64,000 bases of DNA. Source: Streptantibioticus_C sp963761325 (GTDB lineage Bacteria > Actinomycetota > Actinomycetes > Streptomycetales > Streptomycetaceae). Shown piece by piece: positions 35,542-43,915 of the stretch. A program made the position numbers and the translations under genes. How positions within the stretch are numbered: position 1 is the stretch's first letter; the number at the start of each line of letters is the position of its first letter. The notes below the pieces were generated by a model. The model was not told the origin of the DNA, ran no database searches, and was given only the letters and a program-made list of their open reading frames with translations. The stretch covers positions 1,488,001 through 1,552,000 of the forward strand of contig CAVXGZ010000001.1 in NCBI GenBank assembly GCA_963761325.1, read 5' to 3'.

Positions 35542-36396
35542 ATGGGGTTGCGACTGGGCGGGCGAGACTTCGGCGACGACGAGTTCCTCGTCATGGCCGT
35601 GGTGAACCGCACCCGGGACTCCTTCTTCGACCAGGGCGCCACCTTCTCCGAGGACGCCGCGCTGGCCGCGGTCGACCGGGCGGTGGCCGAGGGCGCGGCC
35701 GTCATCGACATCGGCGGGATCAGCGCCGGTGAGCTGAAGGAGTACGTCGGCGTCGAGGAGGAGATCCGGCGGGTGGCCGGCTTCGTGGGCCGCGTCAAGG
35801 ACCGCCATCCGGACGTCGCCGTCAGCGTCGACACCTGGCGCCACGAGGTCGCCGAGGCGGTGTGCGCGGCGGGCGCCGATCTGATCAACGACACGTGGGG
35901 CGGCGCCGATCCGCTCACCGCCGTGGTGGCCGCCGAGTGGCAGGTGGGCCTGCTGTGCGCGCACGTCGGCGCCCAGGCGCCGCGCACCGACCCCAAGCGG
36001 GTGCACTACGACGACGTGATGGCCGACGTGCTGGAGCGCACGCTGGCGCTCGCCCGGCGGGCCGCCGACCTCGGGGTGCCGCGCGAGTCGATCGTCATCG
36101 ACCCGGCGCACGACTTCGGCAAGGCCACCGCGCACTCCCTCGAAGTCACCCGCAGGCTGCGGGAGATGGCGGACACCGGCTGGCCGGTGCTGGTCGCCGT
36201 CAGCAACAAGGACTTCATCGGCGAGACCCTCGACCTGCCCGTGGAGCGCCGGCTGGTCGGCACCCTGGCCACCCTGGCCGTCTCCGCCTGGGAGGGCGCC
36301 AGGATCTTCCGCGTCCACCAGGTCGCCGAGGCGCGGGCCGTGCTGGACGAGGTGCACGCGATCAAGTACCCGGACGCGCCCGCCAGGCCGGCGTGA
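35542..36396 (+). CDS. Dihydropteroate synthase-like protein (FolP2 type)
   Basis: 284 residues, pterin-binding TIM barrel. Recognisable are VVNRTRDSFFDQGATFSEDA (NVTPDSFSDGG in true synthases), AVIDIGGISAG, VSVDTWRHEVAEA, LINDTWGG, IVIDPAHDFGKATAHSLEV and the C-terminal RVHQVAEA. Several substrate-site residues differ (TPDS to TRDS, MH to AHVG). Actinomycetes carry FolP1, the true enzyme, and FolP2, which in mycobacteria lacks synthase activity; this protein looks like the second type. Start ATG 35542 is better than 35515 in family terms, though the ribosome site is weak. It lies alone between miaB and a convergent small gene, overlapping that gene's end by 35 bases. Confidence 0.8.
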   Translation: MGLRLGGRDFGDDEFLVMAVVNRTRDSFFDQGATFSEDAALAAVDRAVAEGAAVIDIGGISAGELKEYVGVEEEIRRVAGFVGRVKDRHPDVAVSVDTWRHEVAEAVCAAGADLINDTWGGADPLTAVVAAEWQVGLLCAHVGAQAPRTDPKRVHYDDVMADVLERTLALARRAADLGVPRESIVIDPAHDFGKATAHSLEVTRRLREMADTGWPVLVAVSNKDFIGETLDLPVERRLVGTLATLAVSAWEGARIFRVHQVAEARAVLDEVHAIKYPDAPARPA

Positions 36397-36727
36397 CCGC
36401 CTGCCACCGCGCGTACGCCCCGCGCACGTAGTCGCGCAGCGGGCGGTCCTCCCAGTTCTCGTCCCAGCCGTCCTCGATCCACAGCCGCTCGGCCGCCGAC
36501 CGCGCGGCACGGACCGCCTCGGCGGACGCCTCGCGCAGCGCGGCCCGGTCCAGCGCGGCGGCCCGGCGCAGCGCGTACTCCCTGGCGTGGCTGTCGGGGC
36601 CGGTGCCGCGCGGCGCGGGGCGGCCCGCGTAGGCGCGGCCGGGGTCGGCCAGCCAGCCGAACTCCTCGTCCAGCGGCGGGGCGGCGGGGTAGTGCGCGCT
36701 GTCGTCCGGCACGTCGGCAACTATCAC
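36362..36727 (-). CDS. Small acidic protein of unknown function
   Basis: 121 residues. No signal peptide or membrane segment. Ala/Arg/Glu-rich helices in the middle (ALREASAEAVRAARSAAERL) and a well conserved-looking C-terminus WIEDGWDENWEDRPLRDYVR, GAYARWQAVTP. I recall similar hypothetical proteins between the folP-like gene and miaA in streptomycetes, with no known role. The frame opens at GTG 36739, but that codon lies in the terminator stem of the upstream gene; GTG 36727 is therefore preferred. The 3' end overlaps the folP-like gene tail to tail. Confidence 0.65.
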   Translation of the reverse strand: MIVADVPDDSAHYPAAPPLDEEFGWLADPGRAYAGRPAPRGTGPDSHAREYALRRAAALDRAALREASAEAVRAARSAAERLWIEDGWDENWEDRPLRDYVRGAYARWQAVTPAWRARPGT

Positions 36728-36730
36728 ACG

Positions 36731-36763
36731 GACGGCCACCGGGCGTCACACCCGGTGGCCGTC
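36731..36763 (-). terminator. Terminator of the small antitoxin-like gene
   Basis: GACGGCCACCGGG (36731-36743), loop CGTCACA, CCCGGTGGCCGTC (36751-36763): perfect 13-bp stem. Confidence 0.75.
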
Positions 36764-36802
36764 GTGACGCGCCGCGAGGGCACCGTCACACCGCGGCGGC
36801 GG

Positions 36803-37018
36803 TTACCGGCCGCCTTCGTCGGTGTACTTCCCCATCGCGTCCTTGGTCTTGTCGGTGCCCGTCTGGATCTGGTCGCTGTGCTTGCCGCCGGTCTTGTCGT
36901 CGGCGGCCTTGCCGGCCCGGTCGATCCCCTCGTCGGCCTTGTCGCCGTGCTGGCGGGCCATATCCTGCGCCTTGCTCTTGTTGCCGAACTTTTCCTTGAT
37001 CGAATCCATGAAGCCCAT
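36803..37018 (-). CDS. Antitoxin-like protein (MT0933/Rv0909 type)
   Basis: 71 residues, highly charged and predicted helical: MGFMDSIKEKFGNKSKAQDM, then DEGIDRAGKAADDKTGGKHS, DQIQTGTDKTKDAMGKYTDE. The DK-G-ID-AG-AADDKTGGKHSDQI pattern matches the small actinobacterial MT0933_antitox family named after Rv0909; CsbD-like stress proteins look similar in composition and remain an alternative. No toxin gene (for example an Rv0910-like SRPBCC protein) lies next to it, so either it acts alone or the name is misleading. ATG 37018 has AAGGACGG upstream. Followed by a strong terminator, so it is a single-gene unit divergent from miaA. Confidence 0.75.
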   Translation of the reverse strand: MGFMDSIKEKFGNKSKAQDMARQHGDKADEGIDRAGKAADDKTGGKHSDQIQTGTDKTKDAMGKYTDEGGR

Positions 37019-37148
37019 GGGTCACCGTCCTTGACGTGGCGACTGTCCGGTCTGGTTCCGGCTTTCGGGGTCAATGCCCGAAACCACCCATTTGTCCCTC
37101 AAAACCATACTCGTCACACCGGCATTCCGCGTTTGCGAGACTGGGCCG

Positions 37149-38096
37149 GTGAATCCGCAGAACAACGTCGCTCCGCCCGTCGGCGCGCCCAGGGTGGTGG
37201 CCGTCGTCGGCCCCACCGCCGCGGGCAAGTCCGATCTGGGCACCATCGTGGCCCGTGAGCTCGGCGGTGAGGTGATCAACGCCGACTCCATGCAGCTCTA
37301 CCGCGGCATGGACATCGGCACCGCGAAGCTCACCGAATCCGAGCGTGAGGGGATCCCGCACCACCTGCTGGACATCTGGCACGTCACCGAGGCGGCGAGC
37401 GTCGCGCAGTACCAGCGGCTGGCCCGCGCCGAGATCGACCGGCTGCTCGCGGCCGGCCGCACCCCGGTCCTGGTCGGCGGCTCCGGGCTCTACGTCCGCG
37501 CCGCGATCGACGCCCTGGAGTTCCCGGGCACCGACCCGGTGGTGCGCTCCCGGCTGGAGGCCGAGCTGCTGGAGCACGGGAGCGGGTGGCTGCACGCGCG
37601 GCTCGCCGCCGTGGACCCGCTCGCGGCCCGCAACATCCTGCCCAGCAACGGCCGCCGCGTGGTGCGGGCGCTGGAGGTCGTGGAGATCACCGGCCGCCCC
37701 TTCACCGCCAATCTCCCGGGCCACGACGCGGTCTACGACACCGTGCAGATCGGGGTGGACGTGCCGCGGCCGGAACTCGACGAGCGGATCGCCCGCCGGG
37801 TCGACCGGATGTGGCAGGCCGGACTCGTCGGCGAGGTGCGGGACTTGGAGGCCGTCGGGCTGCGCGAGGGCCTCACCGCCTCCCGCGCCCTGGGCTACCA
37901 GCAGGTTCTCGCCCACCTGGCCGGCGCGTGCACCGAGGACGAGGCGCGCGCGGAGACCGTCCGGGCCACCAAGCGCTTCGCGCGCCGGCAGGATTCCTGG
38001 TTCCGCCGGGATCCGCGGCTGCACTGGATCGCGGCGGCCGGCGCGGAACTGGCCGACCGCGCGTTGACGTTGCTCGAACGGGCGGTCACAGCCTGA
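37149..38096 (+). CDS. miaA: tRNA dimethylallyltransferase MiaA
   Basis: 315 residues. Transfers dimethylallyl to A37 of tRNAs reading U-initial codons, the substrate of MiaB. P-loop GPTAAGKSD at 21-29; further blocks are EVINADSMQLYRGMDIGTAK, GIPHHLLDIW, LVGGSGLYVRAAID, GRRVVRALEVVEITG and TASRALGYQQVLAHL, KRFARRQDSWFRRD. GTG 37149 gives the family N-terminus; the frame opens at 37074. No ribosome site is visible and GAGACT lies six bases upstream, so leaderless translation is possible. Followed after 106 bases by a membrane-protein gene and dapF. Confidence 0.95.
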   Translation: MNPQNNVAPPVGAPRVVAVVGPTAAGKSDLGTIVARELGGEVINADSMQLYRGMDIGTAKLTESEREGIPHHLLDIWHVTEAASVAQYQRLARAEIDRLLAAGRTPVLVGGSGLYVRAAIDALEFPGTDPVVRSRLEAELLEHGSGWLHARLAAVDPLAARNILPSNGRRVVRALEVVEITGRPFTANLPGHDAVYDTVQIGVDVPRPELDERIARRVDRMWQAGLVGEVRDLEAVGLREGLTASRALGYQQVLAHLAGACTEDEARAETVRATKRFARRQDSWFRRDPRLHWIAAAGAELADRALTLLERAVTA

Positions 38097-38202
38097 TCAC
38101 GTGATGGCCACGGGACGCCCCGCGCACCGTTGACGCCCTTCCCCCCGTGCCATCATCGAGCATCGAGCTGGCGTGTCGGACGAGGTGGGAGGGCGTGTGG
38201 CT

Positions 38203-38739
38203 ATGGAGGCCGGCCCCCGCAACCGACCCCGTCACGAGGAATCCGACGCCCACCCGGCCGGCCGGGCGGGCGACGGCGAATTCGACGGCGTGACGGAGCC
38301 GTCCGACGCCGACGAGCCCGACGAGCCGGTCGACCACGGCGACCCGTCGTCGCGCGGCGACGGCCTGGAGGCCGACCCGCTGCACGCCGAGGTTCCCGAC
38401 GAGCGGTCGTTCCGCGAGCTGCGGCCGCCGTTGCGGCTGCGGATCTGGCAGCTCATCCCGATCGTGGCCATCGGCGCGCTCGGCTCGCTGATGTTCGCCT
38501 TCCCGCTCGCCTTCGAGTTCGGCGACGGCGGACCGGTCGTGGCGATGCTCGGCCTGCTGCTGAGCTGCTGCGCCGCCGGCTGGGCCGTGATGGCCGCCCG
38601 GCGGGTCGGCTACACCTGGCCCGGCCTGCCCGCCCGCGGGTCCGGCGACCGCCCCGACTGGCGCTTCGTCGCGGGGTACACCTGCTTCGCGGCGCTGGTG
38701 GCCCTGCTGGCCGTCTGGCGCGTCGCCCGGCTGCGCTGA
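38203..38739 (+). CDS. Membrane protein of unknown function between miaA and dapF
   Basis: 178 residues. An acidic, disordered N-terminus of about 70 residues (SDADEPDEPVDHGDPSSRGD) precedes three predicted transmembrane helices: LIPIVAIGALGSLMFAFPLA, VVAMLGLLLSCCAAGWAVMA and FVAGYTCFAALVALLAVWRV. No known domain. The frame opens at GTG 38173, but ATG 38203 has GGGAGGG at about nine bases, so it is chosen. A hypothetical of this kind lies between miaA and dapF in other streptomycetes (recalled); function unknown. Confidence 0.7.
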   Translation: MEAGPRNRPRHEESDAHPAGRAGDGEFDGVTEPSDADEPDEPVDHGDPSSRGDGLEADPLHAEVPDERSFRELRPPLRLRIWQLIPIVAIGALGSLMFAFPLAFEFGDGGPVVAMLGLLLSCCAAGWAVMAARRVGYTWPGLPARGSGDRPDWRFVAGYTCFAALVALLAVWRVARLR

Positions 38740-38795
38740 CGTCGCCCGCCCCGCCCCGTCCGGCGGACCGGACCGCCCCGAGCGGCCCCGGCACG

Positions 38796-38801
38796 TACGA
38801 T
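38796..38801 (+). promoter_or_regulatory. -10-like TACGAT before dapF
   Basis: TACGAT seven bases before GTG 38809, with no ribosome site between. Confidence 0.4.
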
Positions 38802-38808
38802 CGAAGGC

Positions 38809-39714
38809 GTGAACGCGGTGAGCACTGAACCCGGCGGCCTGCCCTTCCTCAAGGGCCACGGCACCGAGAACGACTTCGTGATCGTCCCCGACCCGGACGG
38901 CCTGCTCGACCTGTCCAAGGCCGACGTCGCCCGGCTGTGCGACCGCCGCGCGGGCATCGGAGGGGACGGCCTGCTGCGCGTCGTGCGCAGCGCCGCGCAC
39001 CCCGAGGCCGCCGCGATGGCGGACGCGGCGGAATGGTTCATGGACTACCGCAACGGCGACGGCAGCGTCGCCGAGATGTGCGGCAACGGCATCCGGGTCT
39101 TCGCCCGCCACCTGCAGCGCGCCGGCCTTGCGGACACCGGGGAGCTGACCGTCGCCACCCGAGCGGGGCTGCGCACCCTGCGGCTGGCCGGCCCCGGACC
39201 GGACGGCGCCCCGGGCGAGGTCACGGTGCGGATGGGCCGCGCGCTGCTGCCGCCGGACGAGGTCACCGTCACGGTGGGGGAGCGGTCCTGGCCGGCCCGC
39301 CACGTCAACATGGGCAATCCGCACGCCGTCGCCTTCGTCTCCGACCTCGCGCACGCCGGGTCCCTGCTGGACGCCCCGCTGGTCACTCCGGGAGGCGTCT
39401 ATCCGAGCGGGGTCAACGTGGAGTTCGTGGTGGACCGCGGGCCGCGGCACGTCGCCATGCGGGTGCACGAGCGCGGCTCCGGCGAGACCCGCTCCTGCGG
39501 CACCGGGGCGTGCGCCGTCATGGTCGCCGCGGCCCGCCGGGACGGCGTCGACCCGGCCGCCACCGGCCGGCCGGTCGCGTACACCGTCGAGGTGCCGGGC
39601 GGACGGCTGCTGATCACCGAACACCCGGACGGCACGGTCGAGATGACCGGCCCCGCGGTGATCGTCGCCGAGGGCGTCGTCGCACCGGGAGTCCTCGGCC
39701 ACCCGCGGGGGTGA
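38809..39714 (+). CDS. dapF: Diaminopimelate epimerase
   Basis: 301 residues. Converts LL- to meso-diaminopimelate for lysine; streptomycete cell wall itself uses the LL form. The two catalytic cysteines are in EMCGNGIRVFAR (~Cys90) and RSCGTGACAVMVAA (~Cys230), with the supporting blocks GHGTENDFVIV, DRRAGIGGDGLLRV, HVNMGNPHAVAF and PSGVNVEFV. GTG 38809 is likely; GTG 38818 is a second choice. The product is complete. The next gene, rshA, starts 186 bases downstream after its own promoter region. Confidence 0.95.
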   Translation: MNAVSTEPGGLPFLKGHGTENDFVIVPDPDGLLDLSKADVARLCDRRAGIGGDGLLRVVRSAAHPEAAAMADAAEWFMDYRNGDGSVAEMCGNGIRVFARHLQRAGLADTGELTVATRAGLRTLRLAGPGPDGAPGEVTVRMGRALLPPDEVTVTVGERSWPARHVNMGNPHAVAFVSDLAHAGSLLDAPLVTPGGVYPSGVNVEFVVDRGPRHVAMRVHERGSGETRSCGTGACAVMVAAARRDGVDPAATGRPVAYTVEVPGGRLLITEHPDGTVEMTGPAVIVAEGVVAPGVLGHPRG

Positions 39715-39900
39715 GCGGGGCGAGAGCTGACGAACCCACAAGAACGGTCCCCGGAAGCCGGTTCGGGCCCACCTTCCCTCTAACGGGTGATCCGTCAGCC
39801 CCTGGACGGGAGGCCGACGGCGCCGCGTGGTGGGCTCGATAGCATCAAGCACCGGCGCGGCATCCAGCCCGCCGCCGGTGAATGCTGCCGGAGGTGCCCG

Positions 39901-42057
39901 ATGAGCACAGACAACGCGGTGAACGCGGTTTCCGCGGTGTCGCCCGTATCCGCCGCCACGGCCGCCGACGGCGCCGCCGCCCGGGGCAGGCGCGGTCTGA
40001 CCCGGCTCGATCTCAGACGGCTCGGCCGGGCGGCCCTGCTCGGTGCGGCGGGCGGCCGCGACCGGCTGCCGGACGCCATCGAACACGTCGCCAAGGTGCA
40101 CCGCGCGCACCACCCGCGGGCCGATCTCGACATCCTGCGCCGCGCCTACGTGCTCGCCGAGTCCTCACACCGCGGCCAGATGCGCAAGAGCGGCGAGCCC
40201 TACATCACGCACCCGCTCGCGGTCACCCTGATTCTCGCCGAACTCGGCGCGGAGACCACCACGTTGACCGCCTCCCTGCTGCACGACACCGTCGAGGACA
40301 CCGAGGTGACCCTCGATCAGGTCGGTGCGGAGTTCGGCGCCGAGGTCCGGTTCCTGGTGGACGGCGTCACCAAACTGGAGAAGGTCGACTACGGCGCCGC
40401 CGCCGAGCCCGAGACCTTCCGCAAGATGCTCGTCGCGACTGGCAACGATGTCCGGGTCATGTCGATCAAGCTCGCCGACCGGCTGCACAACATGCGCACC
40501 CTCGGCGTGATGCGCCCCGAGAAGCAGGCCCGCATCGCCAAGGTCACCCGGGACGTGCTGATCCCGCTCGCCGAACGCCTCGGCGTCCAGGCGCTCAAGA
40601 CCGAACTCGAGGACCTCGTGTTCGCCATCCTCCACCCCGAGGAGTACGCCCGGGCGCGGGAGTTGATGGTCCGCAACGCCGAGGGCCCCGACTCGCTGGC
40701 CCGGGTGGCCGAGCAGGTGCGCGCGGTCCTGCGCGACGCCGGCATCAGCGCGGAGATCGGCATCCGCGCCCGGCATGTGCTCTCGGTACATCGCGCCCGG
40801 GTCAAACGCGGCGGCCACCTCACGTGCGGAGACTTCGGGCGGCTGCTCGTCCTGGTCGCCGATGACGCCGACTGCTACGCCGTTCTGGGCGAGTTGCACA
40901 CCTGTTTCACCCCGGTGATCTCGGAATTCAAGGATTTCATCGCCGCGCCGAAGTTCAACCTCTACCAGTCGCTGCACACCGCGGTCGCCGACCCGGACGG
41001 CACGATCACCGAAGTCCTGGTCCGCACCCGGCAGATGCACCGCGTCGCGCAGGCCGGCGTCATCGCGCTCGGCAACCCGTACGCCCAGCCGGTCGACGAC
41101 CCGGCGGCGTCCGACGGCGAGCGCAGCGACCCCACCCGCCCCGGCTGGCTGTCCCGGCTGCTGGAGTGGCAGCGGGACGCCTCCGACCCGGAGACGTTCT
41201 GGACCGCGCTGCGCGACGAACTCGCCCAGAACCGCGAGATCACCGTCTTCTCCGCCGACGGCGGCACCATCGGCCTGCCCGCCGCCGCCACCTGCGTGGA
41301 CGCCGCCTACGCGCTGCACGGCGAAGGCGCGCACGCCTGCGTCGGCGCCCGGGTCAACGGCCGGCTCGCCTCGCTCGGCACCACGCTCCACGACGGCGAC
41401 ACCCTCGACCTGCTGATGGCCGCCGGCTCCGCGCCCTCGCCCGAGTGGCTCGACCACGTGCGCACCCCGGCCGCCCGGATCGCGATCAGCCGCTGGCTCG
41501 CCGCCCATCCGGCCGCGCCCGCCCCGGTCGACGCCGACCGCCCCACCGGCCCCGTGCGCCCCGCCCGCCGCCCCCGCGCCTTCCCGGCCGCCGATCCGGT
41601 CGCGCTGACCGACGTGCCGGACGCCACCGTGCGGCTGGCCCGATGTTGCACGCCCGTGCCGCCGGACGCGGTGACCGGGTTCCTGATCCGCGGCGGCACG
41701 GTGGCCGTGCACCGCAGCGAGTGCGCCGCCGTGGCCCGGATGGCCTCCGCCGGGCGCACCCCGCGCACCGTGCGCTGGTGCGGCGAGAACGCGTCGAGCG
41801 GCTACCGGGTCACCGTGCGGGCCGAGGCGCTCGGGCGGCCGCATCTGCTCGCCGACCTCACCGAGGCCATCTCCGGCGAGGGCGTGGGCATCGTCGCCGC
41901 CGCCGTCGAGCCGCCCCGTGAGCACCGGGTGCGCCACACCTACACCGTGGAGCTCGCCGAGCCGGACGCGCTGCCCGGCCTCATGCGCGCCATGCGCGGC
42001 GTCGCCGGGGTCTACGACGTCTACCGCACCCGGACCACCCCGGCCGCCGCCGGCTGA
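39901..42057 (+). CDS. rshA: RelA/SpoT homologue RshA ((p)ppGpp hydrolase, synthetase divergent)
   Basis: 718 residues. HD hydrolase (about 75-230): SHRGQMRKSGEPYITHPLAV, LLHDTVEDTEV, IKLADRLHNMRTL. Synthetase domain (about 270-390) keeps SEFKDFIAAPKFNLYQSLHT and DCYAVLGELH, but the stretch before it, RHVLSVHRARVKRGGHLTCG, is shortened and lacks the usual SIYQKM and DLVGIR residues. TGS (ITVFSADGGTIGLPAAATCV), the zinc/RIS region (LARCCTPVPPD) and a C-terminal ACT domain follow. ATG 39901 has GGAGGT at 39890-39895. Position after dapF matches rshA of S. coelicolor, which has a separate relA elsewhere. Likely mainly a hydrolase here (inference). Confidence 0.88.
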   Translation: MSTDNAVNAVSAVSPVSAATAADGAAARGRRGLTRLDLRRLGRAALLGAAGGRDRLPDAIEHVAKVHRAHHPRADLDILRRAYVLAESSHRGQMRKSGEPYITHPLAVTLILAELGAETTTLTASLLHDTVEDTEVTLDQVGAEFGAEVRFLVDGVTKLEKVDYGAAAEPETFRKMLVATGNDVRVMSIKLADRLHNMRTLGVMRPEKQARIAKVTRDVLIPLAERLGVQALKTELEDLVFAILHPEEYARARELMVRNAEGPDSLARVAEQVRAVLRDAGISAEIGIRARHVLSVHRARVKRGGHLTCGDFGRLLVLVADDADCYAVLGELHTCFTPVISEFKDFIAAPKFNLYQSLHTAVADPDGTITEVLVRTRQMHRVAQAGVIALGNPYAQPVDDPAASDGERSDPTRPGWLSRLLEWQRDASDPETFWTALRDELAQNREITVFSADGGTIGLPAAATCVDAAYALHGEGAHACVGARVNGRLASLGTTLHDGDTLDLLMAAGSAPSPEWLDHVRTPAARIAISRWLAAHPAAPAPVDADRPTGPVRPARRPRAFPAADPVALTDVPDATVRLARCCTPVPPDAVTGFLIRGGTVAVHRSECAAVARMASAGRTPRTVRWCGENASSGYRVTVRAEALGRPHLLADLTEAISGEGVGIVAAAVEPPREHRVRHTYTVELAEPDALPGLMRAMRGVAGVYDVYRTRTTPAAAG

Positions 42058-42124
42058 CCGCCCCGTCCGCCCCGTGCCCGCCGCGCCCCCGGCCCGCGGG
42101 CCCGCCCCGTCGCGGCCCCGTACC

Positions 42125-42157
42125 GCCCGCCCGGGAAACCCGGGTGACCGGGCGGGC
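42125..42157. terminator. Hairpin after rshA
   Basis: GCCCGCCCGG (42125-42134) with CCGGGCGGGC (42148-42157), 10 bp; an alternative inner stem CCCGGG-AAA-CCCGGG lies at 42130-42144. Confidence 0.55.
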
Positions 42158-42313
42158 CGCGCCGTGCGACCATCGAACGCGGCCGAGCCCGCGGACCGCG
42201 CGGGGAATCCCCCGGTCACCGGGCACGTTGTTCCCCAGTAGGCGATCCTGGGCAGACTGCCCCTCGACAGGGCGGACCAGGAGCCGCGCCCCACCCTCGA
42301 CGTTAAGGATCCG

Positions 42314-43828
42314 ATGACCCACTCCACTCGTTCATCCTCTTCTGCTTCCGCATCCCACCCGGCCGAGCGCCGGCGTCTTCCGGACAGCCTTCGGGCCAAC
42401 GCCCTGATGGAGGAGGACGGCGCGTGGAGCCTGCGGACCGACGGCGACCGTGACGGCGACCAGCTCGACCGCTCGGACCGCGCGTCGCTGCGCCGGGTGG
42501 CCGGACTGTCCACCGAGCTCGAGGACGTCACCGAGGTCGAGTACCGGCAGCTGCGCCTGGAGCGCGTCGTGCTCGTCGGCGTGTGGACCGACGGCACCGC
42601 CCAGGAGGCCGAGGGCTCGCTCGCCGAGCTGGCCGCGCTCGCCGAGACCGCCGGCGCCCTGGTGCTCGACGGCGTCATCCAGCGCCGCGACAAGCCGGAC
42701 CCGGCCACCTACATCGGCTCCGGCAAGGCGCAGGAGCTGCGGGACGTCGTCCTGGAGACCGGCGCCGACACCGTGGTGTGCGACGGTGAGCTCAGCCCCG
42801 GCCAGCTGATCCACCTGGAGGACGTCGTCAAGGTCAAGGTGGTGGACCGCACCGCGCTGATCCTCGACATCTTCGCCCAGCACGCCAAGTCCCGGGAGGG
42901 CAAGGCGCAGGTCTCGCTGGCCCAGATGCAGTACATGCTGCCCAGGCTGCGCGGCTGGGGCCAGTCGCTCTCCCGCCAGATGGGCGGCGGCGGTTCCGGC
43001 TCGGCGGGCGGCGGCATGGCCACCCGCGGTCCCGGCGAGACGAAGATCGAGACCGACCGGCGGCGCATCCGGGAGAAGATGGCCAGGATGCGCCGTGAGA
43101 TCGCCGAGATGAAGACCGGCCGCGACCTCAAGCGCAAGGAGCGCAAGCGCCACCAGGTCCCCTCGGTCGCCATCGCGGGCTACACCAACGCCGGCAAGTC
43201 CTCGCTGCTCAACCGGCTCACCGGCGCCGGCGTCCTGGTGGAGAACGCGCTCTTCGCCACCCTGGACCCGACCGTCCGCCGCGCCGAGACGCCCAGCGGG
43301 CGGCTCTACACGCTGGCCGACACCGTCGGCTTCGTCCGCCACCTGCCGCACCACCTGGTCGAGGCGTTCCGCTCCACCATGGAGGAGGTCGGCGACGCCG
43401 ACCTGGTGCTCCACGTGGTCGACGGCTCGCACGCGGTGCCCGAGGAGCAACTGGCCGCGGTCCGCGAGGTCTTCCGCGACGTCGGCGCGCTGAACGTGCC
43501 GGAGATCGTGGTGGTCAACAAGGCCGACGCCGCCGATCCGCTGGTGCTGCAGCGGCTGCTGCGCGAGGAGAAGAACGCCATCGCGGTCTCCGCGCGCTCC
43601 GGCCTGGGCATCGAGGACCTGCTCAAGCTCATCGACGACCGGTTGCCGCGCCCGGCGGTCGAGATCGAGGCGCTGCTGCCCTACACCGAGGGCGCGCTGG
43701 TCTCCCGGGTGCACGCGGCCGGCGAGGTGCTGCGCGAGGAGCACACCGGGGAGGGCACGCTGCTGACCGCCCGGGTGCACAGCGACCTGGCCGCCGAGCT
43801 CGAACCGTTCGTGCCCGCCCGGCACTGA
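42314..43828 (+). CDS. hflX: GTPase HflX
   Basis: 504 residues. Ribosome-associated GTPase that splits stalled ribosomes. N-terminal HflX domain with TYIGSGKAQELRDVV, DRTALILDIFAQHAKSREGK, then the Gly-rich loop MGGGGSGSAGGGMATRGPGE and TKIETDRRRIREKMARMRRE helix. The GTPase domain has G1 GYTNAGKSSL (~residue 289), G3 DTVGFVRHLP and G4 NKAD. A Ser-rich N-terminal extension of about 75 residues is normal for actinomycetes. Start ATG 42314. A 19-bp bidirectional terminator separates it from the convergent protease gene. Confidence 0.95.
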   Translation: MTHSTRSSSSASASHPAERRRLPDSLRANALMEEDGAWSLRTDGDRDGDQLDRSDRASLRRVAGLSTELEDVTEVEYRQLRLERVVLVGVWTDGTAQEAEGSLAELAALAETAGALVLDGVIQRRDKPDPATYIGSGKAQELRDVVLETGADTVVCDGELSPGQLIHLEDVVKVKVVDRTALILDIFAQHAKSREGKAQVSLAQMQYMLPRLRGWGQSLSRQMGGGGSGSAGGGMATRGPGETKIETDRRRIREKMARMRREIAEMKTGRDLKRKERKRHQVPSVAIAGYTNAGKSSLLNRLTGAGVLVENALFATLDPTVRRAETPSGRLYTLADTVGFVRHLPHHLVEAFRSTMEEVGDADLVLHVVDGSHAVPEEQLAAVREVFRDVGALNVPEIVVVNKADAADPLVLQRLLREEKNAIAVSARSGLGIEDLLKLIDDRLPRPAVEIEALLPYTEGALVSRVHAAGEVLREEHTGEGTLLTARVHSDLAAELEPFVPARH

Positions 43829-43856
43829 CACCGGCGGCCCGCCCGGGCCGCGCGAC

Positions 43857-43899
43857 GCCGAAGGCCCGCCCCCGACGTGCTCGGGGGCGGGCCTTCGGC
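43857..43899. terminator. Bidirectional terminator between hflX and the protease gene
   Basis: Perfect 19-bp stem, 43857-43875 with 43881-43899, loop CGTGC. It serves both convergent genes. Confidence 0.9.
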
Positions 43900-43915
43900 G
43901 TGCTGCCGGCCGGCG

